Shown here in pieces: positions 25,501 to 32,155 of a stretch of DNA of 36,960 bases; position 1 is the first letter of the stretch, and the number at the start of each line of letters is the position of its first letter. The stretch is from Bacteroidia bacterium (GTDB taxonomy: Bacteria; Bacteroidota; Bacteroidia; J057): contig JAUIKF010000071.1 of assembly GCA_030430575.1 (NCBI GenBank), positions 1 through 36,960 of the forward strand, written 5' to 3'. Made by a program: the position numbers and the translations under genes. The notes below the pieces were generated by a model that was given only the letters and a program-made list of their open reading frames with translations, did not search any database and was not told the origin of the DNA.

Positions 25501-26546
25501 ATCAGGTTCTTCCTCTCCCCTACATAGCCTTCAACCGCGATGACCATTTTCTTTTTAGCATGGGCGTTGAACTCATCGACCAGAAATATGGAAAGTTTCC
25601 TTACAATAGCTGGCATACCTTTCGAGGGACCATCGCCGAAAACGGCAGTTATGGCTTGCGCTATCGTGGGCATTTTCGACAGGTATTTGAGAACTGGGAT
25701 TTGGCTCTAACGGCTGATATTGAAAGTCCTACGCGCTTTTTCTACTTTTTTGGGTTGGGCAATAATACAACCAAAGATCAAGCACTTTTTGACCAGGACT
25801 TCTACCGTACCCGCTATGATGCCAAGCGGTTTTCCATAGGGCTAAATCAAGCTTTCTGGGGACGGAGTCATTTCTATATGGGGTTTCGCTACGAAAACAA
25901 TGAGCCACAGATTCAGGCTCATACCATTCTATTTTCTGATGAATACCAAGACCTTTTTGGGCGAGAAAAGGCCAATCTCCTCTTTGGGCGCATAGAGCTC
26001 GACCTCGACCTGCGTGACAATCGCAGCCTGCCCATGCGCGGCATGCGCCTCTTCCTCCAACATGACAATGGAATCGCTACCAATGTAGCAGGGAAAATAT
26101 TTGCCAAAAACCAAGGTTCCCTAGAATACTTCTCCACGATCCGTGGCCGGATGCCATTGACCCTGGGCCTGAAAATAGGCGCAGGGCATAGCTTGGGGCC
26201 AGTTCCCTTTTACCACCTCTTCAGTCTAGGAGACCGCAACCACCTGAGAGGATATTTTCGCAACCGCTTCACTGGGCGCTCCGTCACCTACTTCAACTCC
26301 GAACTCCGCTGGCAAATCGCCAACCTTTCCTCTGTATCTGTGCCTATTCGCCTGGGAATCAAAGCTTTCTTTGATGTAGGGCGCGTCTATATGGAAAAAG
26401 AGCCTTCCCAGAAGTTCCATACAGGCTATGGGGTTGGCTTATTTATCGTCCCATATAAGGAGCGGTTTACCCTGACCTTTTCTACCGCATTTTCTAAGGA
26501 AGAAAACCTCTATTTACGCTTCAGCATTGGCGTGCCGTTTCGGTAA
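22587..26546 (+). CDS. Metallophosphoesterase-like domain fused to a BamA/TamA-type outer-membrane barrel; start uncertain
   Basis: The open frame codes 1319 residues, but the first 66 or so are translated from an intergenic repeat. Real protein begins near WEKIILLIGCLIVSTNGIAQ, a signal peptide core with no usable ATG in frame (see findings). The N-terminal third resembles calcineurin-like phosphoesterases: LLINGDLI, LLPGDRDWDDNG, VVIAGHFPL, LIYLSGHEHNL. The usual first metal motif (D-x-H or GD-x) appears replaced by TTANIADLS. A middle region with TAYATARVFDILIGDWARHEDNW and PIPRDRDQAF follows. The last roughly 400 residues form a surface-antigen barrel: DLDLRDNRSLPMRGM, FYHLFSLGDRNHLRGY, YFNSELRWQIANLS and a terminal FSIGVPFR. 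It is therefore an outer-membrane protein with a periplasmic phosphoesterase-like part, seen in other Bacteroidota. Confidence 0.85.
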   Translation: MMAYAQNHVNRSFSKPYTSPSACEDKSTCGWDETGVGGLPRAESKGRKEAPALVGPFRFFGYFFLKKVTTQWEKIILLIGCLIVSTNGIAQDIRFRLLTTANIADLSLDDPFWHQTEAFLRNIQEPFCLLINGDLIATTAYPRLTTPDSIRIERLVGWFDNLPLGQLVLLPGDRDWDDNGPQGWESVQALEAFVKRRKTAGVRWPVDDGCPGPKVLELTQDLDLVCIQTQWWNHPYERPRPADATCKIATEEDFLEALEDAIKESQDRDVVIAGHFPLTSLGEYGGRMPLKSHIFPFYRNTHGQHIPLPLVGSMITAYRQNIGRSKDIVNHRFADIRQTLEDVFLSNRSLIYLSGHEHNLQILRKEDNYLINSGSPAKAFYTGNSEEAHYAQKERGLIEITYHTDGKTTTSVHVYEPKKGFEKDWGKVLFLSTCILNPHAANDSSNEITPLSLSSQIPFNLSFGFCGDNPLLSIDGSTFFDSTLIQAAGPVYKAGGLKKFFWGKHYRDAWTTPVAVSYLNLDTLRDGLEMVKIGGGHETQSIRFLSPYLKEFNFRSIAKNPVNRLSYDLRSTIAGYILQDQTSSQIPYGALTLPPLMDALDILHPSPHLYLLPPDQRLGIYQENFGHMMGLFEENPKGPVTGKLGFGGADEVRRSFRFFRELYQNHDALVDKTAYATARVFDILIGDWARHEDNWKWAGFQLGDQMVYRPIPRDRDQAFSLRDGLFPWLADRRWIRPQGEHFGYSIGDVHSLTWSARHLDRLLGNQLDHQQWQFVAEDVQHRLTDSLIALAIKRLPPEVYAKDGQKIIKKLISRRDELGTSVHRFYHLLAKEVDVVGSNMEEYFEVVRAANGSVEVFMYNRDREASDQKGNKFYYYRKFVPDETKEVRLFGLGGDDVFVLRGKSPRSILVRVVGGPGADIIQDSSRVGGPNKRTWVYERDTTSQVNLGREGKFVYNVHDNAFNYDRKAFAYDQVLPLPYIAFNRDDHFLFSMGVELIDQKYGKFPYNSWHTFRGTIAENGSYGLRYRGHFRQVFENWDLALTADIESPTRFFYFFGLGNNTTKDQALFDQDFYRTRYDAKRFSIGLNQAFWGRSHFYMGFRYENNEPQIQAHTILFSDEYQDLFGREKANLLFGRIELDLDLRDNRSLPMRGMRLFLQHDNGIATNVAGKIFAKNQGSLEYFSTIRGRMPLTLGLKIGAGHSLGPVPFYHLFSLGDRNHLRGYFRNRFTGRSVTYFNSELRWQIANLSSVSVPIRLGIKAFFDVGRVYMEKEPSQKFHTGYGVGLFIVPYKERFTLTFSTAFSKEENLYLRFSIGVPFR
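22655..22792. repeat. Intergenic palindromic repeat overlapping the start of the phosphoesterase-BamA gene
   Basis: GAAACGGGC (22682-22690) is complementary to GCCCGTTTC (22750-22758). Further on, GTTACTTTTTT (22768-22778) pairs perfectly with AAAAAAGTAAC (22782-22792) around a 3-base loop. The segment is GC-rich in the middle, and its frames give products such as ACPERSRR and FLVTFFLKK. From memory these phrases recur in spurious Bacteroidota ORFs, which marks this as a dispersed repeat. It ends six bases before an ATG at 22799. Confidence 0.7.
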
Positions 26547-26653
26547 AAAAATAAAATCTCGCTTATCGAGATCCAGAATGAAGTGACTACCGTAGGTATG
26601 TCGCATTTCAATCAAATGCCTTTTTACCTAGCCGTTTACAACACCAAAAGATT

Positions 26654-28504
26654 ATGAAAAAAACATTACTATCTCTCCTACTCACTTTTGCCCTTTTCTC
26701 CTTCACATTTGCAGACCACCTGAGTGACCGACTTATGTTCACAGCACGACTGGATGGAGAAAACAACACCACCGTCCTCAATGCCGATGCGCATGGGATA
26801 GGCGTATTTTTCCTCAACGGAAGTTGGGACACCATGCATGTAAATATCAACCTCGCCAACCTCAGTGGGCCTATCTTAGGGGCACATATTCATATGGGCC
26901 AGCCAGGTATGGACGGCGGCGTAGCTATCAATTTGACCGACAATATCAAAGACAATATTATCAGGACCTATATCACTGGTCCCGATCTTGACAATAATCT
27001 GGCAGATTTTCTCGGCGAAAACCTTTACCTCAATATCCATACAGAAGATCCCATTGCTACTGGAGAGGCCCGTGGACAAATCAAGCTAGAGCGCGACTTC
27101 GGCTTTTACACCAACCTAGACACAGCCCAGGAAGTGCATACCCCGATGGGAGGCGCAGCAATTGGTTCGGGTAATTTTATTTTGGATCAAAACAACAGAA
27201 ACCTTTTTGTACGAGTGATCACCTCAGGCTTGTCAGGTGACATAACAGGCGCGCACTTGCACAAAGCAGCTGCGGGAATGAATGGCCCCGTAGTCCTCAA
27301 TTTAGGTCCACTGATCGAAGGCACACGTCTCGACGGCTCGATTGCCCTGCCCGATTCCATCAAAGCGACCCTGAAGCAAGACATCATGGATGGAAATATT
27401 TACCTAAATATCCACACCACCCTCAATCCTGCCGGTGAGATTCGCGGCATAGGTCTTTTTAGCAAAGACCTTTATATAGACATACTTGCCGACAATGCGC
27501 AACTTTCTATGCCTCCTACCACCACGGTAGACGTGGAAGCAGCTGGCCACGGATACATCAATGCCGCCTTCGACCAATGGAGGTACTTCATCGTCTATGA
27601 AGAAGATAGCCTCTCAGGCCCGATCGCAGCAGTCAATTATGTCCATAATGGCATGATCCGCAAGACGATCACTGGGGTTTCTGGTGGCAAAATAGCCGGA
27701 ACCTGGAACGCTTCTGACCTTACGCAGCCATTGACAGACCAAGATATTCGTGCATTCCTTTACGGCGAGATGCGTATTGTGATCTCCACGGCTGGTAATA
27801 TCACCGGCGAACTCGAAGGTTCCTTTATCCGTGCCATGCGAGAAGGGTATGCCTTTGAATTATCTGACGAAGCAGAAATTCCAGCTCCTATGGTCACAAA
27901 AAATCCGCAAGGCGGTGGAATGGTTTCAATTTCTAGCCGTAGATCCAATGCGCACTATATGCTGGCATGGGATAGCCTGAGCGGTCCTGTCACAGGTTCT
28001 CATTTTCACTTAGGGGTCCCAGGAATGACAGGCGGTGTTCTATTTGGATTTATGAGTAATAATAACGCAGCCTTTGGGTACTTCACAGAAGCAGACGGCT
28101 TTGCCCCAGGCAATGAATTGCAATTCAGAAGGGACAGTGTCTATGTCAATATTCATACAGCTGACAATGCTGCAGGAGAGATCCGAGGAGACGTTTCCAG
28201 AAACTATGGTATTTCTATGGCCACTAGCATTGAAAATCTACTAGTCAGTCAATCTGGCGTTTCCATTTACCCCAATCCAGCTTCTCAAGCGATTTCCCTC
28301 TCAGCAGAAGTGGCTTCTCCCTTTGGTGCTCAAGTTGAGATCATCGATCTGATGGGAAGAGTTTATATCAATCGCGAAGAAAGCTTTCAACAAGGCAGGA
28401 ATGAAATGGAATTTACCATCAGTCACTTGACTCCAGGGATCTACCTCATCGGGATCAAGGCTCTATCAGGAGAAACACTTTATAAGCGATTTGTCAAAAA
28501 ATAA
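26654..28504 (+). CDS. Secreted CHRD-domain protein with T9SS sorting domain
   Basis: The 616-residue protein has a signal peptide (MKKTLLSLLLTFALFSFTFA). Three clear CHRD domains are visible by their paired motifs: HIHMGQPGMDGGVAINL ... NIHTEDPIATGEARGQI (about 28-143), HLHKAAAGMNGPVVLNLG ... NIHTTLNPAGEIRGIG (about 152-266) and HFHLGVPGMTGGVLFGF ... NIHTADNAAGEIRGDV (about 405-515). A fourth unit between the second and third (about 270-395) has lost the histidine motifs but keeps the SGPIAAVNYVHNGM and GEMRIVISTAGNITGEL outline. Residues about 535-616 are a T9SS domain (SIYPNPASQAISL ... PGIYLIGIKALSG). CHRD domains are named from chordin, and their bacterial role is unknown. An intrinsic terminator follows directly. 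Confidence 0.88.
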   Translation: MKKTLLSLLLTFALFSFTFADHLSDRLMFTARLDGENNTTVLNADAHGIGVFFLNGSWDTMHVNINLANLSGPILGAHIHMGQPGMDGGVAINLTDNIKDNIIRTYITGPDLDNNLADFLGENLYLNIHTEDPIATGEARGQIKLERDFGFYTNLDTAQEVHTPMGGAAIGSGNFILDQNNRNLFVRVITSGLSGDITGAHLHKAAAGMNGPVVLNLGPLIEGTRLDGSIALPDSIKATLKQDIMDGNIYLNIHTTLNPAGEIRGIGLFSKDLYIDILADNAQLSMPPTTTVDVEAAGHGYINAAFDQWRYFIVYEEDSLSGPIAAVNYVHNGMIRKTITGVSGGKIAGTWNASDLTQPLTDQDIRAFLYGEMRIVISTAGNITGELEGSFIRAMREGYAFELSDEAEIPAPMVTKNPQGGGMVSISSRRSNAHYMLAWDSLSGPVTGSHFHLGVPGMTGGVLFGFMSNNNAAFGYFTEADGFAPGNELQFRRDSVYVNIHTADNAAGEIRGDVSRNYGISMATSIENLLVSQSGVSIYPNPASQAISLSAEVASPFGAQVEIIDLMGRVYINREESFQQGRNEMEFTISHLTPGIYLIGIKALSGETLYKRFVKK

Positions 28505-28533
28505 TAATTGGAGTTTTTTTAGGTTGAGAATGG

Positions 28534-28561
28534 CACCCTCCATCAGGAGGGTGTTTTTTTA
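28534..28561 (+). terminator. Intrinsic terminator of the CHRD gene
   Basis: CACCCTCC (28534-28541) pairs perfectly with GGAGGGTG (28546-28553) around the loop ATCA, followed by eight T or more. It lies 30 bases after the stop codon of the CHRD protein gene and is a textbook rho-independent terminator. Confidence 0.92.
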
Positions 28562-28698
28562 TTGTTCCTCTGTATATTTTCTCCTAATTTCGTGCATAAG
28601 AAATCATCATAATAATTTCTTGTACAAAAAGTGGTCGGATAATTGCGGCCCTTTTACCAATCATTCCTCTACCAATATTTCAGACGAAATCATCATCA

Positions 28699-29457
28699 AT
28701 GAGTATTATTTCGATTGCCAATCATAAAGGTGGCGTAGGCAAAACGACGACCGCGGTGAACCTCGCGGCTGGGCTGGCAAGATCCGGAAACCGGACCCTG
28801 GTGTTGGACCTCGATCCACAAGCGAATGCGAGCTTCTCTTTGGGACTCAAGAAACAGGAAAAAACCATTTACAATGTCCTAGGCTTCGATGAAGACGTTC
28901 GTAAAGTGGTTCACCAAGGTGAGACATTAGACATTATCCCTGCATCTATTCACTTAGCAGCATTTGAGAAGAACAATGAGGTCGGCAAAGAATTCATCCT
29001 CATGGAAGCGATGCAAGAGATTTCGGATGAATACGACTTCATCATCATTGACTGCCCACCTTCTTTAGGCGCACTGACAATCTCGGCCCTTACCGCCAGC
29101 GACTATGCCATCATTGCCTTGCAGCCAGAATATCTGGCCTTACAAGGAATGACAGAATTTATCAAAATCCTGCGGACCGTAAAGACTCGCATGAACCAAA
29201 AGCTTGAATTGCTAGGCATGGTCATCACCCAATTTGATGGGCGCAAGGTTCTACATCGCGACATTGTAGAACATGCACGGCAGACCTATGGGGAGATGAT
29301 TTTTGATGCTAAAATCCGCAACAATGTGGCGCTGGCAGAAGCCCAAAGCATGGGCCAAGACGTTTTTTCGTATGACAAGAATTGTAATGGGGCAAAGGAT
29401 TATCAGCTCCTTACCGACGAAGTTGTAGCACGTACACACGAGTTAGTAACACAGTAA
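28699..29457 (+). CDS. ParA-family partition ATPase
   Basis: This 252-residue deviant Walker ATPase has the P-loop KGGVGKTTT (10-18) with the signature lysine, the switch region LVLDLDPQANAS, and Walker B IIIDCPPSLGALTIS. The length and the absence of an N-terminal HTH place it with small Soj/type Ib-like ParA proteins, which form nucleotide-dependent dimers on DNA and position chromosomes, plasmids or protein cargos. The likely partner is the ribbon-helix-helix protein encoded 189 bases downstream, not a ParB, since no ParB gene is present here. The start at 28699 puts the P-loop at the standard distance. The spacer after it contains a palindromic CATATAAG array. Confidence 0.93.
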   Translation: MSIISIANHKGGVGKTTTAVNLAAGLARSGNRTLVLDLDPQANASFSLGLKKQEKTIYNVLGFDEDVRKVVHQGETLDIIPASIHLAAFEKNNEVGKEFILMEAMQEISDEYDFIIIDCPPSLGALTISALTASDYAIIALQPEYLALQGMTEFIKILRTVKTRMNQKLELLGMVITQFDGRKVLHRDIVEHARQTYGEMIFDAKIRNNVALAEAQSMGQDVFSYDKNCNGAKDYQLLTDEVVARTHELVTQ

Positions 29458-29529
29458 AGATTATAAATTGATTGATTACTGATTATTGATTCGCCATTTA
29501 TACTTTAATCCTGATTGATTACCTGTTTT

Positions 29530-29617
29530 CACTTTGAGCCATTTTTTGAACCATATAAGACATATAAGGGCATTTAAGGTTAAAAAAGGCCATTTTCTTA
29601 TATGCCTTATATGGTTT
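29530..29617. repeat. CATATAAG palindromic array G1 between parA and its partner gene
   Basis: Within this stretch CCATATAAG, ACATATAAG and GCATTTAAG stand as direct units (29551-29578), and CTTATATG and CTTATATGG as inverted units (29597-29614). The outer 21-base arms, AACCATATAAGACATATAAG and its partner, differ at two positions. The array is further flanked by GATTATTGATT (29481-29491) and AATCAATAATC (29618-29628) in inverted orientation. The whole 88-base block recurs at 32682-32780. It could be an operator or centromere-like site for the neighbouring pair, or a dispersed repeat. Confidence 0.75.
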
Positions 29618-29645
29618 AATCAATAATCAATAATTCTTCAAAGCC

Positions 29646-30092
29646 ATGGCAAAGCGATTTTTAGAGACGTTGGGGGATGCTTTTGATGAGCAAGTGCTGG
29701 AGGACGTTATTCCTGTTGCCAAACCTCGATCCAAGAAGCCGCCTAAACGCAGTCGTCCTAGCAGAAAGAGAAAAGCATTCCTAGAAGCTATTGATGAGGC
29801 GTTTGAGTCCCAGCGCCGCAAGATGGCTGCGACCCACAAAAACAAGCCAAAATCTGGCAAAAAGAGCTTCCTCAATCAGATTGAGGACAACCTCAATGAG
29901 CCAACATTCGAGGAGCTGATGCCGCTCCGCCCCACCAAAAAACCGGAAGATTCTCCTGAGGTGCGCTTTACGGCTTTGCTCGACTCTGAGTTATATAAGC
30001 GAATGAAAGCCTATTCCCGGGAACAGGGCCTTAGCCTCCGAGAAGTGGTGCAGGAGGCGCTGGGTATATTTTTGTTGAAAGAGAAAGAATAG
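29646..30092 (+). CDS. Ribbon-helix-helix protein with three K-x-F-L motifs, likely ParA partner
   Basis: The protein has 148 residues and is very basic. Three related helix motifs stand at 3-14 (KRFLETLGDAFD), 43-54 (KAFLEAIDEAFE) and 73-84 (KSFLNQIEDNLN). The first and third are followed by similar tails (VLEDVIP, TFEELMP). Between them lie lysine/arginine-rich linkers (KPRSKKPPKRSRPSRKRK; KNKPKSGKK). Residues about 106-147 form a ribbon-helix-helix domain (VRFTALLDSELYKRMKAYSREQ, LSLREVVQEAL), the fold used by ParG, ParR and omega partition proteins. By position and fold it is probably the DNA- or cargo-binding partner of the preceding ParA, but that is inference. It could also be a CopG-like regulator. 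Confidence 0.75.
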   Translation: MAKRFLETLGDAFDEQVLEDVIPVAKPRSKKPPKRSRPSRKRKAFLEAIDEAFESQRRKMAATHKNKPKSGKKSFLNQIEDNLNEPTFEELMPLRPTKKPEDSPEVRFTALLDSELYKRMKAYSREQGLSLREVVQEALGIFLLKEKE

Positions 30093-30213
30093 GAGATTAG
30101 GAATGAATAAAAATTAAAATGAAAGTTAAAATCAAAGTATGAACTGATTTTCAGTGAGTTATAGATGAATAACTGAAGAGTTATTTTTTCTTCATTCCTT
30201 AATTGATTATTCC

Positions 30214-30684
30214 TCAATCTTCAACTACTGCTTCAAAGATCAATTCATCTTCTCCATCTCCCAACTTCAACATATTCCCTCTGATGACATAGGTATAAGC
30301 TCGGGAGAGTCTTTCAATAAACGGGCCTGCATGCTCCTTATCGCAGCACATTTCTGTACAGGCAAGGTCTTTTCCAATAACAATTTTCCCATCCATATCA
30401 GGCATATTATACCCTCCAAAGCAGTTATTCGCATCTAATCGGACGCGGAGCTTCCCGTCTGGTTTAAACTGAATGATGTAGTCCTTTCCGCCTTCTTCCA
30501 ATGGCGGGCGGTCCTTCCACTTCCAGCCAAGGGCTGTTTGGAGATCCACCTTTGTAGTCGAGATCTTGTCAGTGGTTTCCACTTGTTGTTCGTTATTGGT
30601 CTCTTCTTCCATGTCTTTGGTAGACTTACAGGTGAATGCTAATACACTGGTAATGAGGCAAATAAAAATAATTGTTTTATTCAT
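30214..30684 (-). CDS. META-domain (HslJ-like) lipoprotein
   Basis: The start is set at the ATG at 30684 (MNKTIIFICLITSVLAFTCKS), giving 156 residues with a lipoprotein-type signal peptide ending in FTC, a weak but acceptable lipobox. A charged spacer follows. The domain has a META-like pattern: LGWKWKDRPPLEEGGKDYIIQF, LRVRLDANNCFGGYNM, then ACTEMCCDKEHAGPFIERL and YVIRGNMLKL. META-domain proteins such as HslJ are small envelope proteins linked to stress and antibiotic tolerance in other bacteria. An extra CC and a charged insert make this a divergent member. A stretch of 108 bases with repeat D2 separates it from the end of the rhomboid gene. Confidence 0.7.
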   Translation of the reverse strand: MNKTIIFICLITSVLAFTCKSTKDMEEETNNEQQVETTDKISTTKVDLQTALGWKWKDRPPLEEGGKDYIIQFKPDGKLRVRLDANNCFGGYNMPDMDGKIVIGKDLACTEMCCDKEHAGPFIERLSRAYTYVIRGNMLKLGDGEDELIFEAVVED

Positions 30685-30743
30685 GGATATGGTTAATTGA
30701 TACAAGGTTGACAGTAGAGGCGGACTCAACAAAGCTCCCCTAT

Positions 30744-30840
30744 TTTATCATCTAATCATTTACTCATCTAATCATTTCATTCTATCATTCTATCATTCTA
30801 TCATCCACTCATTCTCTCATTCCCTCCTTCTCCCCCTCCC
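30744..30840. repeat. Word-like repeat, CATTCTATC family (copy D2)
   Basis: TTATCATCTAATCATTTACTCATCTAATCATT is followed by four ATTCTATC units, ATCCACTC and a C/T-rich end, stopping exactly at the rhomboid stop codon. It shares about 29 consecutive bases with D1 at 6771-6820. Confidence 0.8.
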
Positions 30841-31731
30841 CTACTCTAGTTCCTTAGATAGTACTTCTAGCCGCTCTTTCTCTTTTTTGCTCAGTTTCTT
30901 GATGCCTCCCTTTTGCACTTTATCTAATAAGGAATCGAGTTCTTCCTGTTTAGATTGAAATTTCTTCTTTGGACTCCCTTTCATCCGAATGACTTTTGCG
31001 CTGCCGTCATCACGCTGGTTGGCTGGCGGCGGAAGATCTGGGAGTTTCAGTTTAAATTTAGTAGGGAGTAGCAAAAACTCAGGGCGAGTGACCACGAGGT
31101 AGAGGAATATCGCAGTAGGAATAATAAATAGGGCAACCACCCACAAATTGTGTTCGAGAATGCCAGGGTCCATCATAATGCCTAACAGCATCCCTACAAT
31201 GGCCCCACCAAGGTGGGCCTCATGACCTATGCGTCCCCATTTCCCCTTTATTCCAAATATAGAAACCAGGATAAAAAGCGCACCAAATATCCATCCAGGG
31301 ATAGAAGGTAGCAAGATGATACCAACCCCTGCTGAAGGGTATTTAATGATATAAGCCAATAATACTCCGCTGATAGCTCCCGAGGCTCCTACAGCGGAAT
31401 AGTCACCATGGTGGCGATGGATATATAAGGCCAATAGGTTTCCGCCCAGCAAACTCCCGAAGTAAATAATCAAAAAATTGAAAAGGCCAAAGCCCTGACT
31501 CACCCCAAAGCTAAATGCATATAAAGCCCACATGTTAAAGGCAAAGTGCATCCAGCCTACATGGAGAAACCCACTATATATCAACCGCTGATAGTCTTTC
31601 CCGATAAGGATAGGATCTACTTCAAATTGGTGCTTTTTCATAAATGTGCGATCGGTCAATCCACGGTAGGTGAATCCCCCATTGGTGAGAATAAGAAGGA
31701 TCGCAACGATTTCGGTCGGGTTTTGAAGCAT
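30841..31731 (-). CDS. Rhomboid family intramembrane serine protease
   Basis: The start is placed at the ATG at 31731 (MLQNPTEIVAILLILTNGG). The open frame continues upstream only through a terminator hairpin. The 296-residue protein has six membrane segments and the rhomboid catalytic pair: Ser117 in AVGASGAISG and His173 in HEAHLGGAIVG. It also has the early HVGWMHFAFNMWALY loop. Rhomboids cleave membrane-anchored proteins within the bilayer, and the substrate here is unknown. After the membrane domain, a charged C-terminal tail ends in LDSLLDKVQKGGIKKLSKKE, a short conserved module often attached to Bacteroidota rhomboids. The repeat array D2 begins at its stop codon. Confidence 0.93.
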   Translation of the reverse strand: MLQNPTEIVAILLILTNGGFTYRGLTDRTFMKKHQFEVDPILIGKDYQRLIYSGFLHVGWMHFAFNMWALYAFSFGVSQGFGLFNFLIIYFGSLLGGNLLALYIHRHHGDYSAVGASGAISGVLLAYIIKYPSAGVGIILLPSIPGWIFGALFILVSIFGIKGKWGRIGHEAHLGGAIVGMLLGIMMDPGILEHNLWVVALFIIPTAIFLYLVVTRPEFLLLPTKFKLKLPDLPPPANQRDDGSAKVIRMKGSPKKKFQSKQEELDSLLDKVQKGGIKKLSKKEKERLEVLSKELE

Positions 31732-31768
31732 CAGGTTAAAAATACGATCTACTGTGGTTTTTCCCAAT

Positions 31769-31813
31769 AAAAAACCTGAGCAGAACCTCAATTTATTTAG
31801 GTCCTGCTCAGGT
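31769..31813 (-). terminator. Intrinsic terminator of the 58-residue basic protein gene
   Basis: On the - strand ACCTGAGCAG (31813-31804) pairs perfectly with CTGCTCAGGT (31783-31774). A small inner ACCT/AGGT pairing extends the stem, and T6 follows. It lies 23 bases after the stop of the basic protein gene and 38 bases before the chosen rhomboid start. Confidence 0.85.
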
Positions 31814-31835
31814 CATTTTGCAAGGTAAATGCTTT

Positions 31836-32012
31836 CTACTTTGCGAGTTCCGCTTTCATTTTAGATTCGAGGCTACGAATCACTTCAAGGTTCTGCTGCT
31901 CAACGGAAGGCTTGATAGTTGGAATGTTGGGATTCACTTTCAACTTATGCTTACGTACTTTTGCTCTTGAACGAAGGCGTTTCTTTTTGATGGTAAATTT
32001 CTTGCCTGCCAT
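31836..32012 (-). CDS. 58-residue highly basic protein of unknown function
   Basis: The ATG at 32012 gives MAGKKFTIKKKRLRSRAKVR followed by KHKLKVNPNIPTIKPS and a C-terminal helix VEQQNLEVIRSLESKMKAEL. The N-terminal half is almost entirely lysine and arginine, as in ribosome- or nucleic-acid-binding peptides. The C-terminal half looks like a short amphipathic helix. It has its own strong terminator, which supports it being expressed. It was not recognised as a known ribosomal protein. The GTG-started extension upstream (to 32066) is coded by a small direct repeat (AACATTGAACC twice) and is probably untranslated. Confidence 0.65.
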   Translation of the reverse strand: MAGKKFTIKKKRLRSRAKVRKHKLKVNPNIPTIKPSVEQQNLEVIRSLESKMKAELAK

Positions 32013-32155
32013 GATATAGAAAGGTTCAATGTTTAAGGGTTCAATGTTCAAAGGGTGAGACCACACTTATTTAATTCAGAATGAAAAATTAATCATCGAT
32101 CAATTATTAATTCATTCAGGGCCGCAAATATAGGGCAAAATTGAGAATTTACCAA

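Noticed and set aside
29530-29617. CRISPR-like array between parA and the RHH gene
   Set aside because: The units are 8-9 bp, partly inverted and without unique spacers, and no cas gene is present.
31732-31791. TTG-started extension of the rhomboid (MRFCSGFLLGKTTVDR)
   Set aside because: It would be coded by the terminator hairpin of the preceding gene, and the ATG at 31731 gives a normal rhomboid N-terminus.
31769-31813. Riboswitch in the rhomboid leader
   Set aside because: A simple stem plus T tract explains the structure. No conserved aptamer pattern is visible, and the preceding gene needs a terminator there.
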